In this document: in pieces, positions 1 through 5,503 of the stretch | Layout: each line of letters begins with the position of its first letter | Position numbering within the stretch: position 1 is the stretch's first letter | Assembly: GCA_024280135.1 (NCBI GenBank) | Contig: JAJRQS010000131.1 | Coordinates: 1-5,503, forward strand | Reading direction: 5' to 3' | Source of the DNA: Bacteroidota bacterium | GTDB lineage: Bacteria > Bacteroidota > Bacteroidia > Chitinophagales > Saprospiraceae | DNA length: 5,503 nucleotides | Notes under the pieces: model-generated | Told to the model about the DNA's origin: nothing | What the model saw: the letters and a program-made list of their open reading frames with translations, nothing else | Database searches by the model: none | Position numbers and translations under genes: made by a program

Positions 1-859
1 CACCGCAACCTGTGGGTTTAATATTACAGTAACAGCTGGAGAAGATGTAGCTGTAGAAATGGCATGTGGAGACTTGACGGATGTAAATATTACATTAGGT
101 CCAGGTCAAACAAGCGAGGTGGTTACATGGACTGCACCGACAGCGACAAGTAATTGTTACTTAGGTTCAACGGTAACTGTAGAGCAAACTACATCGGAAG
201 TAAGTGGAACTGCATTTGAAGCAGGAACATATGTGGTATCTTACACCGCAACGGATGCATGTGGTAACACCGCAACTTGTGGGTTTAATATTACAGTAAC
301 AGCCGGAGAAGATGTAGCCGTAGAAATGGCATGTGGAGACTTGACGGATGTAAATATTACATTAGGTCCAGGTCAAACAAGCGAGGTGGTTACATGGACT
401 GCACCGACAGCGACAAGTAATTGTTACTTAGGTTCAACGGTAACGGTAGAGCAAACTACATCGGAAGTAAGTGGAACTGCATTTGAAGCAGGAACATATG
501 TGGTATCTTACACCGCAACGGATGCATGTGGCAACACCGCAACTTGTGGGTTTAATATTACAGTAACAGCCGGAGAAGATGTAGTCGTAGAAATGGCATG
601 TGGAGACTTGACGGATGTAAATATCACATTAGGTCCAGGTCAGACAAGTAAAGAGGTTACATGGACTGCACCAACAGCGACAAGTAATTGTTACTTAGGT
701 TCAACGGTAACTGTAGAGCAAACTACACCAGAAGTAAGTGGAACTGCATTTGCAGCAGGAACATATGTGGTATCTTACACCGCAACGGATGAATGTGGCA
801 ACACCGCAACTTGTGGGTTTAATATTACAGTAACAGCCGGAGAAGATGTAGTCGTAGAT
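1..859 (+). repeat. Near-identical 267-bp tandem repeats (HYR modules)
   Basis: Three full units begin at 59, 326 and 593, each exactly 267 bp (89 codons), preceded by the last 58 bases of another unit. By eye, units 1 and 2 differ at three bases: two synonymous changes and one Ala-to-Val near the module end. Unit 3 differs from unit 2 at five residues (EV to KE before TW, S to P before EV, E to A before AG, A to E before CG). Each unit encodes one HYR-like domain with four cysteines. Identity is at DNA level, including silent sites, which indicates recent duplication or gene conversion rather than selection on protein alone. The array continues beyond the left edge, so its copy number is unknown. 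Confidence 0.95.
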
Positions 860-3814
860 TTAGATTGTTCAAGTTTGAATGATATTGAAATTACATTGAC
901 GCCAGGAATACCTACCGAAGTAATTGAATGGACGGCGCCAGAAGCCACTACCAATTGTTTTGAAGGAGGAATATTAGTTACACAAATTGAAGGATTGTCA
1001 AGTGGTACAGCATTTGAAGCAGGTAGCTATTTTGTGGAGTATGAAGCTACGGATAATTGTAATAGTTCAGTAAAGTGTGGGTTTAATATTATTATTAACG
1101 CTGCGCCAACTGGAGAGATTAGCATGCTTTGTAATGACGATGTAGAGGTGACAATTGCACCGGGTTTAGAAGGTAAAGTTGTTACTTGGACAGCTCCTAC
1201 TGCATCAACAACTTGTCCGTTACCTGGATTGGAAGTTACGCAAGTGAGTGGGCCTACAAGCGGCGATTTATTGGCAGCGGGTACTTATACAGTAGTATAT
1301 GTTGCAACGGATGCGTGCTTAGATGAAGAGGTTGTTTGTGAATTTACAATAGTTGTATTACCACCACCTACTAGTGAGATTGAATTAAATTGTAACTCGA
1401 ATATTGAAGTGACTTTGACACCAGGTGCAACAGGTCAGATTGCTACTTGGGAAGTGCCAACAGCATCTACGACTTGTCCATTAGGTGGGTTGGGAGTGAT
1501 GCAGGTTCAGGGGCCTGAATCAGGTTCTGAATTGAGCCCAGGTATTTATACGGTTGTATATCAAGCTTATGATGCTTGTTTGTCAACGGAGATGTGTAGT
1601 TTTAATATTATTGTTAAAGATGCACCTACAGGCGAAGTTACGTTCAATTGTAATGATGATATCATGACTTTTGTTGTGCCTGGAACAAATAGCCAAACAG
1701 TTATTTGGACGGCACCAACGGCGACGACAACTTGTCCATTAGGCGGCATATCTGTTGAGCAAACTTTTGGACCCGCAAGCGGTTCATTGTTGACAGCAGG
1801 AGTTTATACTGTGACCTACATGGCAACGGACGATTGTGGAAATTCACAAACATGTGAGTTTTTGATTAAAGTTGATAATGTAGTGCCTTGTGCGATGAGA
1901 GATATTAAAGAAGTAGTGGATTGTGATATAGAAAATCCATTTAACTTCTTCTTGTCTGGAATGGTAGAAGGAGTAGCAGGAATAAATGATTTCTATACTT
2001 ATCAGTCTGGTTCATTTACTGAGTATGAAAATGGAACAGCTTCTTTAGAGATGACTGTACGGAATAAAGGGAATGCAAGTGCTCAGTTTAAAATTAGTCT
2101 AGTTTATACTGGAAGAACGACAACTGCTCCATCTGCACCGATACCACCGCATTGTTTCTCTACTGATTTTCCTGATTGGTATTACTATTCAAATGTAACA
2201 GGTCTGATTGAAGGGCAAGGCGTTTTACAAGGTGCGAAGTTATTTGCTACTTGGAAGATGAATAAGCCTCAGATTGGTACGGGCGCAAATCTTTATACGG
2301 ATGAATTAGGAATGGTGACTTGGTTAGATTTGACTGTGGTGACACAACCTAAAGATAACAGTGTTACCTTATCTGTACAAGACTATGTGGCTGATATCCA
2401 TTTGGCTTTGACAGGTGAAACAACTGACTGTAGTAACGATACGGAAGTGGTGATTACTTGTCCGACAGCTTTGCGGGTAGCAGCTGCTCCTGGTGCAGTG
2501 AATGCAACGATGGCATGGTCAGCGCCTTCAGCGATGACAACTTGTAGCGATCCGAGTGTTTTTATCGAGCAAATGTCTGGACCGATATCTGGAGAGAGTT
2601 TGCCAATTGGTACTTTTGATATGGTGAAGTACAGAGCGACAGATCAGTGTGGTAATGAAGCTTTCTGTACATTCTCTGTAGCCATTACGGAAGTTCCTTC
2701 AGCGGTGTGTGCTAATCATGAAGTGTCTAATGCGGAAGTTGCATGTGATGATGCTACTGAACGGTTCTTAATAGCACCCGGCTTAGCACCTGAAGATGAT
2801 CGTTTTGTGATAGTTTCTACTGGTAACTTGACAGAGTTGATTAATCAAACAGCAAAGCTAGTTGTAGGTATCCAAAATGTGACAGATCCAAGTATTAAAT
2901 ACATGGTGAGTTTAAACTTTGGAGGAAAGACTAGTGAGATGCCAGCTACTGGAGTTGATTTAGAAGCTGACTGTTATCAACTAGATGCAGCGAATTTAGC
3001 TTACTTTACAGATGTTAGTGGTTATCTACTGGGAGAGGGTGTTATGGCTGGCGCAAAGTTAGCGATAGTTTCTACTGGAAAACCATTTGTGATAGGTAAC
3101 GGAGCTGGATTAACGAATAGCGATTTGTTCGGTGGATTTTTGAATGCAAATTTAGAAGTGATTGCACAGTCGATTTCTCAAGATTATGTAATACCTCAGA
3201 GTATTGCATTAGACCTTAGAATGCATCTTTCAGGTGCGGTAGGAGATTGTTCAGATATCAAGCCTGTTTTTGACTTGACAGCTGCCAATAGTTTTGGTAA
3301 TACGCTTTTAACCTGGACTAATAATACAGGTGTAAAGAATGCCTATTTTGCGGTTGAAAGGTCAATACCTGGCGGCAAATTCAAGCAAATTGCTTCCGTA
3401 GAGTCTTACACGATTAGTGGAGAATTGACCTATACTTATTTGGATGAAAAGGTGCCAGTAGGTACGAGTATGTATAGAATTCGAGCTGTACAAAAAGACG
3501 GTTTAATTCTGACTTCAAACGAAGCGTCAATATTTATTATTGAAGAGAAAGACGCTGTTCAAGTGGGACCCGTTCCTACGAATGACTTAGTTGCTGCTGA
3601 TTTGTCTTCTTTGGCAGGGCAGTTCGGAACAGTTAGTTTGATGAATGAAGGAGGTTTAGCTGTTTGGAATTCTGGTCAAATAGAATTTGCGAAAGAGCCG
3701 CTTCAATTGTCACTAGGCGAGTATAAAGCGGGTGTGTATCAATTATTAATAATTGTAAATACAGACTATAAAGTGAAAGTAATTACGAAAACAATTGTAT
3801 TAAGCAAAATGTAA
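1..3814 (+). CDS. Giant HYR-repeat surface/secreted protein with T9SS C-terminal sorting domain (5' partial)
   Basis: The frame is open from base 2 (first full codon ACC) to the TAA at 3812-3814, so the ATG at 59 is an internal Met inside a repeat, not the start; signal peptide and N-terminus lie upstream. Counting from base 2, 1270 residues are visible. Residues 1-19 are the tail of one HYR-like module. Seven full modules follow, starting near residues 20, 109, 198, 287, 375, 462 and 548. Each has the HYR pattern: Cys near the start, W-T-A-P-T-A, (N/T)-C, GTY-V-Y-ATD-(A/E)-C, then C-x-F-x-I. Next come a 181-residue domain (630-810), an eighth HYR-like module (about 811-902, with ITCP), a second 181-residue domain (903-1083), a fibronectin-III-like module (about 1089-1180; LLTW, FAVERS, YRIRAVQKDG) and a T9SS sorting domain (about 1188-1270). 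Known: such proteins are exported by T9SS and often anchored at the surface. Inferred: adhesin or matrix-like role; no catalytic motif is seen. The four Cys per module probably form disulfides outside the cytoplasm. Confidence 0.9.
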   Translation, partial: TATCGFNITVTAGEDVAVEMACGDLTDVNITLGPGQTSEVVTWTAPTATSNCYLGSTVTVEQTTSEVSGTAFEAGTYVVSYTATDACGNTATCGFNITVTAGEDVAVEMACGDLTDVNITLGPGQTSEVVTWTAPTATSNCYLGSTVTVEQTTSEVSGTAFEAGTYVVSYTATDACGNTATCGFNITVTAGEDVVVEMACGDLTDVNITLGPGQTSKEVTWTAPTATSNCYLGSTVTVEQTTPEVSGTAFAAGTYVVSYTATDECGNTATCGFNITVTAGEDVVVDLDCSSLNDIEITLTPGIPTEVIEWTAPEATTNCFEGGILVTQIEGLSSGTAFEAGSYFVEYEATDNCNSSVKCGFNIIINAAPTGEISMLCNDDVEVTIAPGLEGKVVTWTAPTASTTCPLPGLEVTQVSGPTSGDLLAAGTYTVVYVATDACLDEEVVCEFTIVVLPPPTSEIELNCNSNIEVTLTPGATGQIATWEVPTASTTCPLGGLGVMQVQGPESGSELSPGIYTVVYQAYDACLSTEMCSFNIIVKDAPTGEVTFNCNDDIMTFVVPGTNSQTVIWTAPTATTTCPLGGISVEQTFGPASGSLLTAGVYTVTYMATDDCGNSQTCEFLIKVDNVVPCAMRDIKEVVDCDIENPFNFFLSGMVEGVAGINDFYTYQSGSFTEYENGTASLEMTVRNKGNASAQFKISLVYTGRTTTAPSAPIPPHCFSTDFPDWYYYSNVTGLIEGQGVLQGAKLFATWKMNKPQIGTGANLYTDELGMVTWLDLTVVTQPKDNSVTLSVQDYVADIHLALTGETTDCSNDTEVVITCPTALRVAAAPGAVNATMAWSAPSAMTTCSDPSVFIEQMSGPISGESLPIGTFDMVKYRATDQCGNEAFCTFSVAITEVPSAVCANHEVSNAEVACDDATERFLIAPGLAPEDDRFVIVSTGNLTELINQTAKLVVGIQNVTDPSIKYMVSLNFGGKTSEMPATGVDLEADCYQLDAANLAYFTDVSGYLLGEGVMAGAKLAIVSTGKPFVIGNGAGLTNSDLFGGFLNANLEVIAQSISQDYVIPQSIALDLRMHLSGAVGDCSDIKPVFDLTAANSFGNTLLTWTNNTGVKNAYFAVERSIPGGKFKQIASVESYTISGELTYTYLDEKVPVGTSMYRIRAVQKDGLILTSNEASIFIIEEKDAVQVGPVPTNDLVAADLSSLAGQFGTVSLMNEGGLAVWNSGQIEFAKEPLQLSLGEYKAGVYQLLIIVNTDYKVKVITKTIVLSKM
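860..1888 (+). repeat. Degenerate continuation of the HYR module array (four units)
   Basis: Units begin at 860, 1124, 1385 and 1643, with lengths shrinking from 264 to 261 to 258 bp; the last, shorter unit ends near 1888. They are related to the upstream array only at protein level. All keep the four-Cys pattern, the W-(T/E)-(A/V)-P-(T/E)-A motif and the SG...AG-Y-V-Y core. The last three share the variant TTCPL with a following G-(L/I), and the first and the two middle units share a P-T-G-E or P-T-S-E linker, so they form a subfamily. They look like older duplications that escaped the recent homogenisation seen at 1-859. Confidence 0.9.
1889..2431 (+). other. 181-residue domain of unrecognised family, copy A (within the surface protein)
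   Basis: This stretch runs from the Cys of CAMRDI to the Cys of GETTDC and is not HYR-like. It aligns end to end with the stretch at 2708-3250, which has exactly the same length. Shared landmarks are an opening C-x(10)-C or similar pair, (T)A-L-hydrophobic strand, S-L-x-(Y/F)-x-G-(R/K)-T, a Cys followed by aromatic residues, (N/D)-V-(T/S)-G-x-(I/L)-x-G-(Q/E)-G-V-x-(Q/A)-GAKL, IG-(T/N)-GA, QDYV, and L-x-(L)-(T/S)-G-x(3)-DC. The alternation of short hydrophobic strands and Gly turns suggests an all-beta fold. I do not recognise a named family; binding to a surface ligand or structural spacing are both possible. Confidence 0.7.
2708..3250 (+). other. 181-residue domain of unrecognised family, copy B (within the surface protein)
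   Basis: Second copy of the domain at 1889-2431, running from the Cys of CANHEV to the Cys of GAVGDC and separated from copy A by one HYR-like module (2432-2707). The strongest matching blocks are MVSLNFGGKTS against KISLVYTGRTT, VSGYLLGEGVMAGAKL against VTGLIEGQGVLQGAKL, VIGNGAGL against QIGTGANL, and the shared QDYV. Nucleotide identity is low, so this is an old duplication, unlike the upstream HYR array. The arrangement domain-HYR-domain suggests that a two-domain unit was duplicated, or that an HYR module separates them as a spacer. Confidence 0.7.
3563..3811 (+). other. T9SS type A-like C-terminal sorting domain (within the surface protein)
   Basis: The last 83 residues start V-G-P-V-P-T-N-D, a variant of the usual YPNP(T/V) opening. 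They then show the expected pattern: a short strand, S-L-M-N-E-G-G with a following W-N, a leucine-rich strand LQLSLGEYKAGVYQLLI, and a Lys-rich final strand ending KTIVLSKM. In known T9SS substrates this domain directs passage through the outer-membrane translocon and is often cleaved during attachment to the surface. The fibronectin-like module directly before it is the usual neighbour. The first motif is atypical, so the subtype is less certain than the general assignment. Confidence 0.75.
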
Positions 3815-3835
3815 TCACTTTAACTTATTGAAATT

Positions 3836-3871
3836 AAAAAGGTCATCTCGAAAGAGGTGGCCTTTTTTTTT
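3836..3871. terminator. Bidirectional intrinsic terminator between convergent genes
   Basis: A perfect 9-bp stem (3841-3849 with 3854-3862, including two G-T wobbles) closes a GAAA tetraloop at 3850-3853. Nine T follow at 3863-3871, giving a textbook plus-strand terminator 22 bases after the surface-protein stop. Five A precede the stem at 3836-3840, so the minus strand also has hairpin plus T5, and the kinase gene ends only 15 bases away. It probably serves both genes, more efficiently for the plus strand. Confidence 0.9.
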
Positions 3872-3886
3872 GTGTTTGAATAGATT

Positions 3887-4537
3887 CTATCCAACCTTCA
3901 GCCCCACATGAGTTAAGCCTGGCGGATATGTTTGCTGCATATACTCCAATATAAGCGCATAGTCTTGTTTGTTATCGACAAAATCCATGTTGCTAAGTTC
4001 GAGAATAACCACAGGAAAGTCCACAATATTTTTGAAATAATCCATGTAAGCATTTTGGATATTAAGTAGATAGTCGGGCTGAATAGTGACTTCCATACCT
4101 CGGGCTCTTTTGGTAATGTTAGCCATTAGGTTTTCTATGGGGCGATGTAGATAAAAAATAATATCGGGTTGAGGTATCTCTTTGTTCAGTATAGAAAAAA
4201 GTCGATGGAATAAACGATATTCTTCCTCATTCAGATTGTTGCCAGCAAAAAGTAACGTTTTTATGAAAAAATAATCCGAAAAAATCTGTGGATTGAAAAT
4301 GTTTGGCTCTGCAAAAAAACTTGATAATTGCTTATACCGTTCTGTCATAAAAAACAGCTCAACAGGAAATCCATACCGCTCAGGCTCTTTGTAAAAGAAA
4401 GGTAGAAACGGATTATCGGTAAATTGCTCTAAAATAAGATCCGCCTCAAAATCAGCTTGAAGCCTACGGCACAATGTCGTTTTTCCAGTGCCGATATTGC
4501 CTTCTATGGCTATAAATTTATATGGGAATGTGGGCAA
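3887..4537 (-). CDS. Deoxynucleoside kinase family protein
   Basis: The 216-residue product matches the dNK/dGK/dAK/TK2 family in length and order of motifs. Members phosphorylate deoxyribonucleosides to monophosphates with ATP in cytosolic salvage. Seen: a beta strand then Walker A G-N-I-G-T-G-K-T (residues 13-20); E37 in LILEQF, the position of the family's catalytic Glu; a substrate-side segment with E60-L-F-F-M-T-E-R-Y-K; S87-D-Y-F-F where many relatives have (D/E)RS; IIFYLHRP (126-133); and a basic lid with K143-R-A-R-G-M-E. The start is TTG at 4535-4537: there is no in-frame ATG or GTG upstream, the first internal Met (M64) would lose the P-loop, and a -7 promoter element lies only 25 bases upstream. 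The substrate (dA, dG, dC or T) cannot be told. It is transcribed alone, convergent to the surface protein and divergent from rpsP. Confidence 0.9.
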   Translation of the reverse strand: MPTFPYKFIAIEGNIGTGKTTLCRRLQADFEADLILEQFTDNPFLPFFYKEPERYGFPVELFFMTERYKQLSSFFAEPNIFNPQIFSDYFFIKTLLFAGNNLNEEEYRLFHRLFSILNKEIPQPDIIFYLHRPIENLMANITKRARGMEVTIQPDYLLNIQNAYMDYFKNIVDFPVVILELSNMDFVDNKQDYALILEYMQQTYPPGLTHVGLKVG

Positions 4538-4562
4538 GTTTTCTTCGTTTTTATTGTGGATG

Positions 4563-4570
4563 CAAAGATA
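4563..4570 (-). promoter_or_regulatory. Bacteroidota -7 promoter element for the deoxynucleoside kinase
   Basis: On the minus strand this reads TATCTTTG, a full match to the TAnnTTTG element recognised by the primary sigma factor of Bacteroidota. Transcription would begin about 4557-4560, giving an A-rich leader of about 20 nt before the TTG start and no Shine-Dalgarno sequence. I see no convincing -33 TTG at the usual spacing, so strength is uncertain. Confidence 0.7.
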
Positions 4571-4605
4571 GGAAAATATTGTGGGATATATAGAACATAA
4601 AAAAA

Positions 4606-4694
4606 GTATAGCGGTGTTAAGGTGATAAAGCGGTTTTATGGTGTTAAGGTATAGTGGTTTTATGGTGTTAAGGTATAGCGGTTTTATGGTGGGT
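4606..4694. repeat. Short tandem repeat (24-27 bp units) between divergent promoters
   Basis: Units begin with AGGT at 4620 (27 bp), 4647 (24 bp) and 4671 (24 bp, last bases diverged), after a partial unit at about 4606-4619. The common core is GCGGTTTTATGGTGTTA or its GTGG variant. The array lies between the two -7 elements of this region. It could be a neutral minisatellite, or direct repeats bound by a regulator of either gene. The remaining bases of the intergenic stretch (4571-4605 and 4695-4739) are AT-rich with no further feature seen. Confidence 0.8.
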
Positions 4695-4739
4695 GAACCA
4701 AAATTGAAAAAAATCTCAAACTAATTAAGATAAATTGCC

Positions 4740-4747
4740 TATCTTTG
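4740..4747 (+). promoter_or_regulatory. Bacteroidota -7 promoter element for rpsP
   Basis: TATCTTTG fits TAnnTTTG exactly. The surrounding CCTATCTTTGCA (4738-4749) is identical to that of the divergent kinase promoter (4561-4572, minus strand). The transcript start is expected near 4751-4754. That gives an rpsP leader of about 100 nt, long enough for the hairpins described separately. No clear -33 TTG sits 17-23 bases upstream; a TTG at 4704-4706 is too far. Confidence 0.75.
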
Positions 4748-4751
4748 CACC

Positions 4752-4851
4752 CGCAATGGCTCACCGCTTGATGTACAAGTTACGTGAGTATCGTTTAACA
4801 GGAGAGAAATCATCAAATAAAGGATTTATCTCCATAAAAACAGAATTACAG
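4752..4851 (+). promoter_or_regulatory. Structured 5' leader of rpsP, candidate r-protein regulatory element
   Basis: Two hairpins fit into the about 100-nt leader. Hairpin 1 pairs CTCAC (4760-4764) with GTGAG (4784-4788) and, inside an internal loop, CTTG (4767-4770) with CAAG (4776-4779) around a 5-nt loop. Hairpin 2 pairs 4801-4811 with 4823-4833, eleven positions with one G-A mismatch, around an 11-nt loop; it ends 18 nt before the ATG. Neither is followed by a T tract, so they are not terminators. Structured leaders that bind the encoded ribosomal protein are common in bacteria. That this one binds bS16 is inference from position and structure only. Confidence 0.45.
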
Positions 4852-5503
4852 ATGCCTGTAAAAATTAGACTACAAAGAAAAGGGAGAAAGAAAAAACCTT
4901 TTTACCACATCGTAATAGCAGATGCAAGAGCCAAGAGAGATGGCCGCATGATCGAAAGAATCGGAAGCTATAATCCATTGACAATTCCTGCAACTATTCA
5001 GATAGACAGAGAAAGAGCTTTTCATTGGTTAATGGAAGGTGCTCAACCTACCAATACTGTTAAAGCCATTATGCGCTATAACGGTATTTATTACCGCAAA
5101 CACTTGATGCGTGGGGTGAAGAAAGGGGCTATGACAGAAGATCAAGCGATGGAAAAGTACAATGCTTGGATTGCTGAGAAAGAAGCAGCTATCGCTAAAG
5201 AAGTAGCTAAAACTGTAGAAAAAACAAAGGCTTATCATAAGATGATTGATGGAGTTGCGCCAGCGAAAAAGAAGGCGGCAGTAGTCGTAGAAGCTGGAAA
5301 AGCTACAGCTGATGCACCTAAATCTCTTTTGGAATCTATCGAAAAGACAGAAATTGACACTACTTCTGGTGAAATGGTAACTACTACTGAAACTAAAGAG
5401 GAGGTGAAGGAAGAAGCACCTAAGAAAGAAGAAGCTCCTGCTCCTGTAGAAGTGAAAGCTGAAGAACCTAAAGCAGAAACTCCTGCACCTGTAGAAGTGA
5501 AAG
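4852..5503 (+). CDS. rpsP: 30S ribosomal protein bS16, long C-terminal tail (3' partial)
   Basis: The frame starts with ATG at 4852-4854 and runs off the right edge after 217 codons plus one base. Residues 1-85 are a clear bS16: [18 protein letters not shown], the [12 protein letters not shown] block (20-31), IERIGSYNP (34-42), and [15 protein letters not shown] (56-70) followed by GIYYRKHL. bS16 binds 16S rRNA early in 30S assembly and is essential in several bacteria. A probably helical stretch (about 98-132) follows, then a low-complexity tail rich in Lys, Ala, Glu, Pro and Thr, which ends in a 15-residue repeat. Many bacteria stop after 80-100 residues; long tails are known in Bacteroidota, but more than 217 residues is on the long side. 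An in-frame ATG at 4756 would add 32 residues, but 4852 gives the conserved MPVKIRL start and leaves room for the leader. rimM often follows rpsP, but lies outside if present. Confidence 0.95.
   Translation, partial: MPVKIRLQRKGRKKKPFYHIVIADARAKRDGRMIERIGSYNPLTIPATIQIDRERAFHWLMEGAQPTNTVKAIMRYNGIYYRKHLMRGVKKGAMTEDQAMEKYNAWIAEKEAAIAKEVAKTVEKTKAYHKMIDGVAPAKKKAAVVVEAGKATADAPKSLLESIEKTEIDTTSGEMVTTTETKEEVKEEAPKKEEAPAPVEVKAEEPKAETPAPVEVK
5435..5503 (+). repeat. 45-bp (15-residue) repeat in the rpsP tail, cut by window end
   Basis: The block CTCCTG(C)-CCTGTAGAAGTGAAAG occurs at 5435-5458 and again at 5480-5503, a period of 45 bp. The encoded unit is [15 protein letters not shown], then (T)PAPVEVK. 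The two blocks differ only slightly at DNA level, so the duplication looks recent. More units may follow beyond the window. Confidence 0.75.

Noticed and set aside
59..61. ATG at 59 as start of the large gene
   Set aside because: The frame is open to base 2, and the preceding codons encode the end of another HYR module; the Met recurs at the same place in units 2 and 3.
1..859. CRISPR-like or mobile-element repeat
   Set aside because: The 267-bp period is a whole number of codons with a continuous frame, no spacers and no terminal inverted repeats.
1567..1749. 60-codon minus-strand frame inside the surface-protein gene
   Set aside because: It is antisense to an HYR module, has no promoter element or recognisable domain, and is explained by the repeat's composition.
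4638..4724. 28-codon plus-strand frame over the minisatellite encoding MVLRYSGF repeats
   Set aside because: The 24-bp period keeps any frame open; it has no promoter or leader, and the first unit carries stops in the same frame. Most likely non-coding.
4801..4833. Hairpin read as an intrinsic terminator before rpsP
   Set aside because: It is A/T-poor only at the base, has no T tract after it (CATAAAAACAG follows) and lies 18 nt before the start codon of a gene that must be transcribed.
5029..5238. 69-codon minus-strand frame antisense to rpsP
   Set aside because: It is Phe/Ser-rich as expected from the complement of Lys/Glu-rich codons, and the plus strand is clearly bS16.

Overview
The window is a moderately AT-rich piece of a Bacteroidota chromosome. 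Three independent signs agree on the phylum. Both promoters carry the TAnnTTTG -7 element of this phylum. The large surface protein ends in a type IX secretion (T9SS) sorting domain. Starts are preceded by A-rich leaders rather than Shine-Dalgarno sequences. Hyalin-repeat (HYR)-rich T9SS proteins and a long-tailed ribosomal protein bS16 would fit Saprospiria or a relative, but the class is a guess.

Layout. (1) 1-3814, plus strand: the 3' part, at least 1270 codons, of a giant secreted or cell-surface protein. It consists of tandem HYR-like beta-sandwich modules, two copies of a 181-residue domain I cannot name, a fibronectin-III-like module and a C-terminal T9SS sorting domain. The reading frame is open at the left edge, so the true start lies outside. 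(2) 3836-3871: a hairpin with flanking A and T tracts, a shared bidirectional terminator between convergent genes. (3) 3887-4537, minus strand: a deoxynucleoside kinase with a TTG start. (4) 4538-4851: a divergent intergenic region with two head-out promoters sharing a 12-bp sequence, a short 24-27 bp tandem repeat between them, and a structured leader before the next gene. (5) 4852-5503, plus strand: rpsP (ribosomal protein bS16), cut by the right edge. It has a long acidic Pro/Ala/Glu/Lys tail.

The three genes do not form a pathway. The surface protein is an accessory, repeat-evolving gene placed next to two housekeeping genes (nucleotide salvage and translation). The kinase and rpsP are transcribed divergently. 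I see no defence system, mobile element, CRISPR array, tRNA or rRNA. The most interesting signals are the two-hairpin rpsP leader (a candidate r-protein autoregulatory element), the homogenised HYR repeat array, the duplicated 181-residue domain, and the minisatellite between the divergent promoters.
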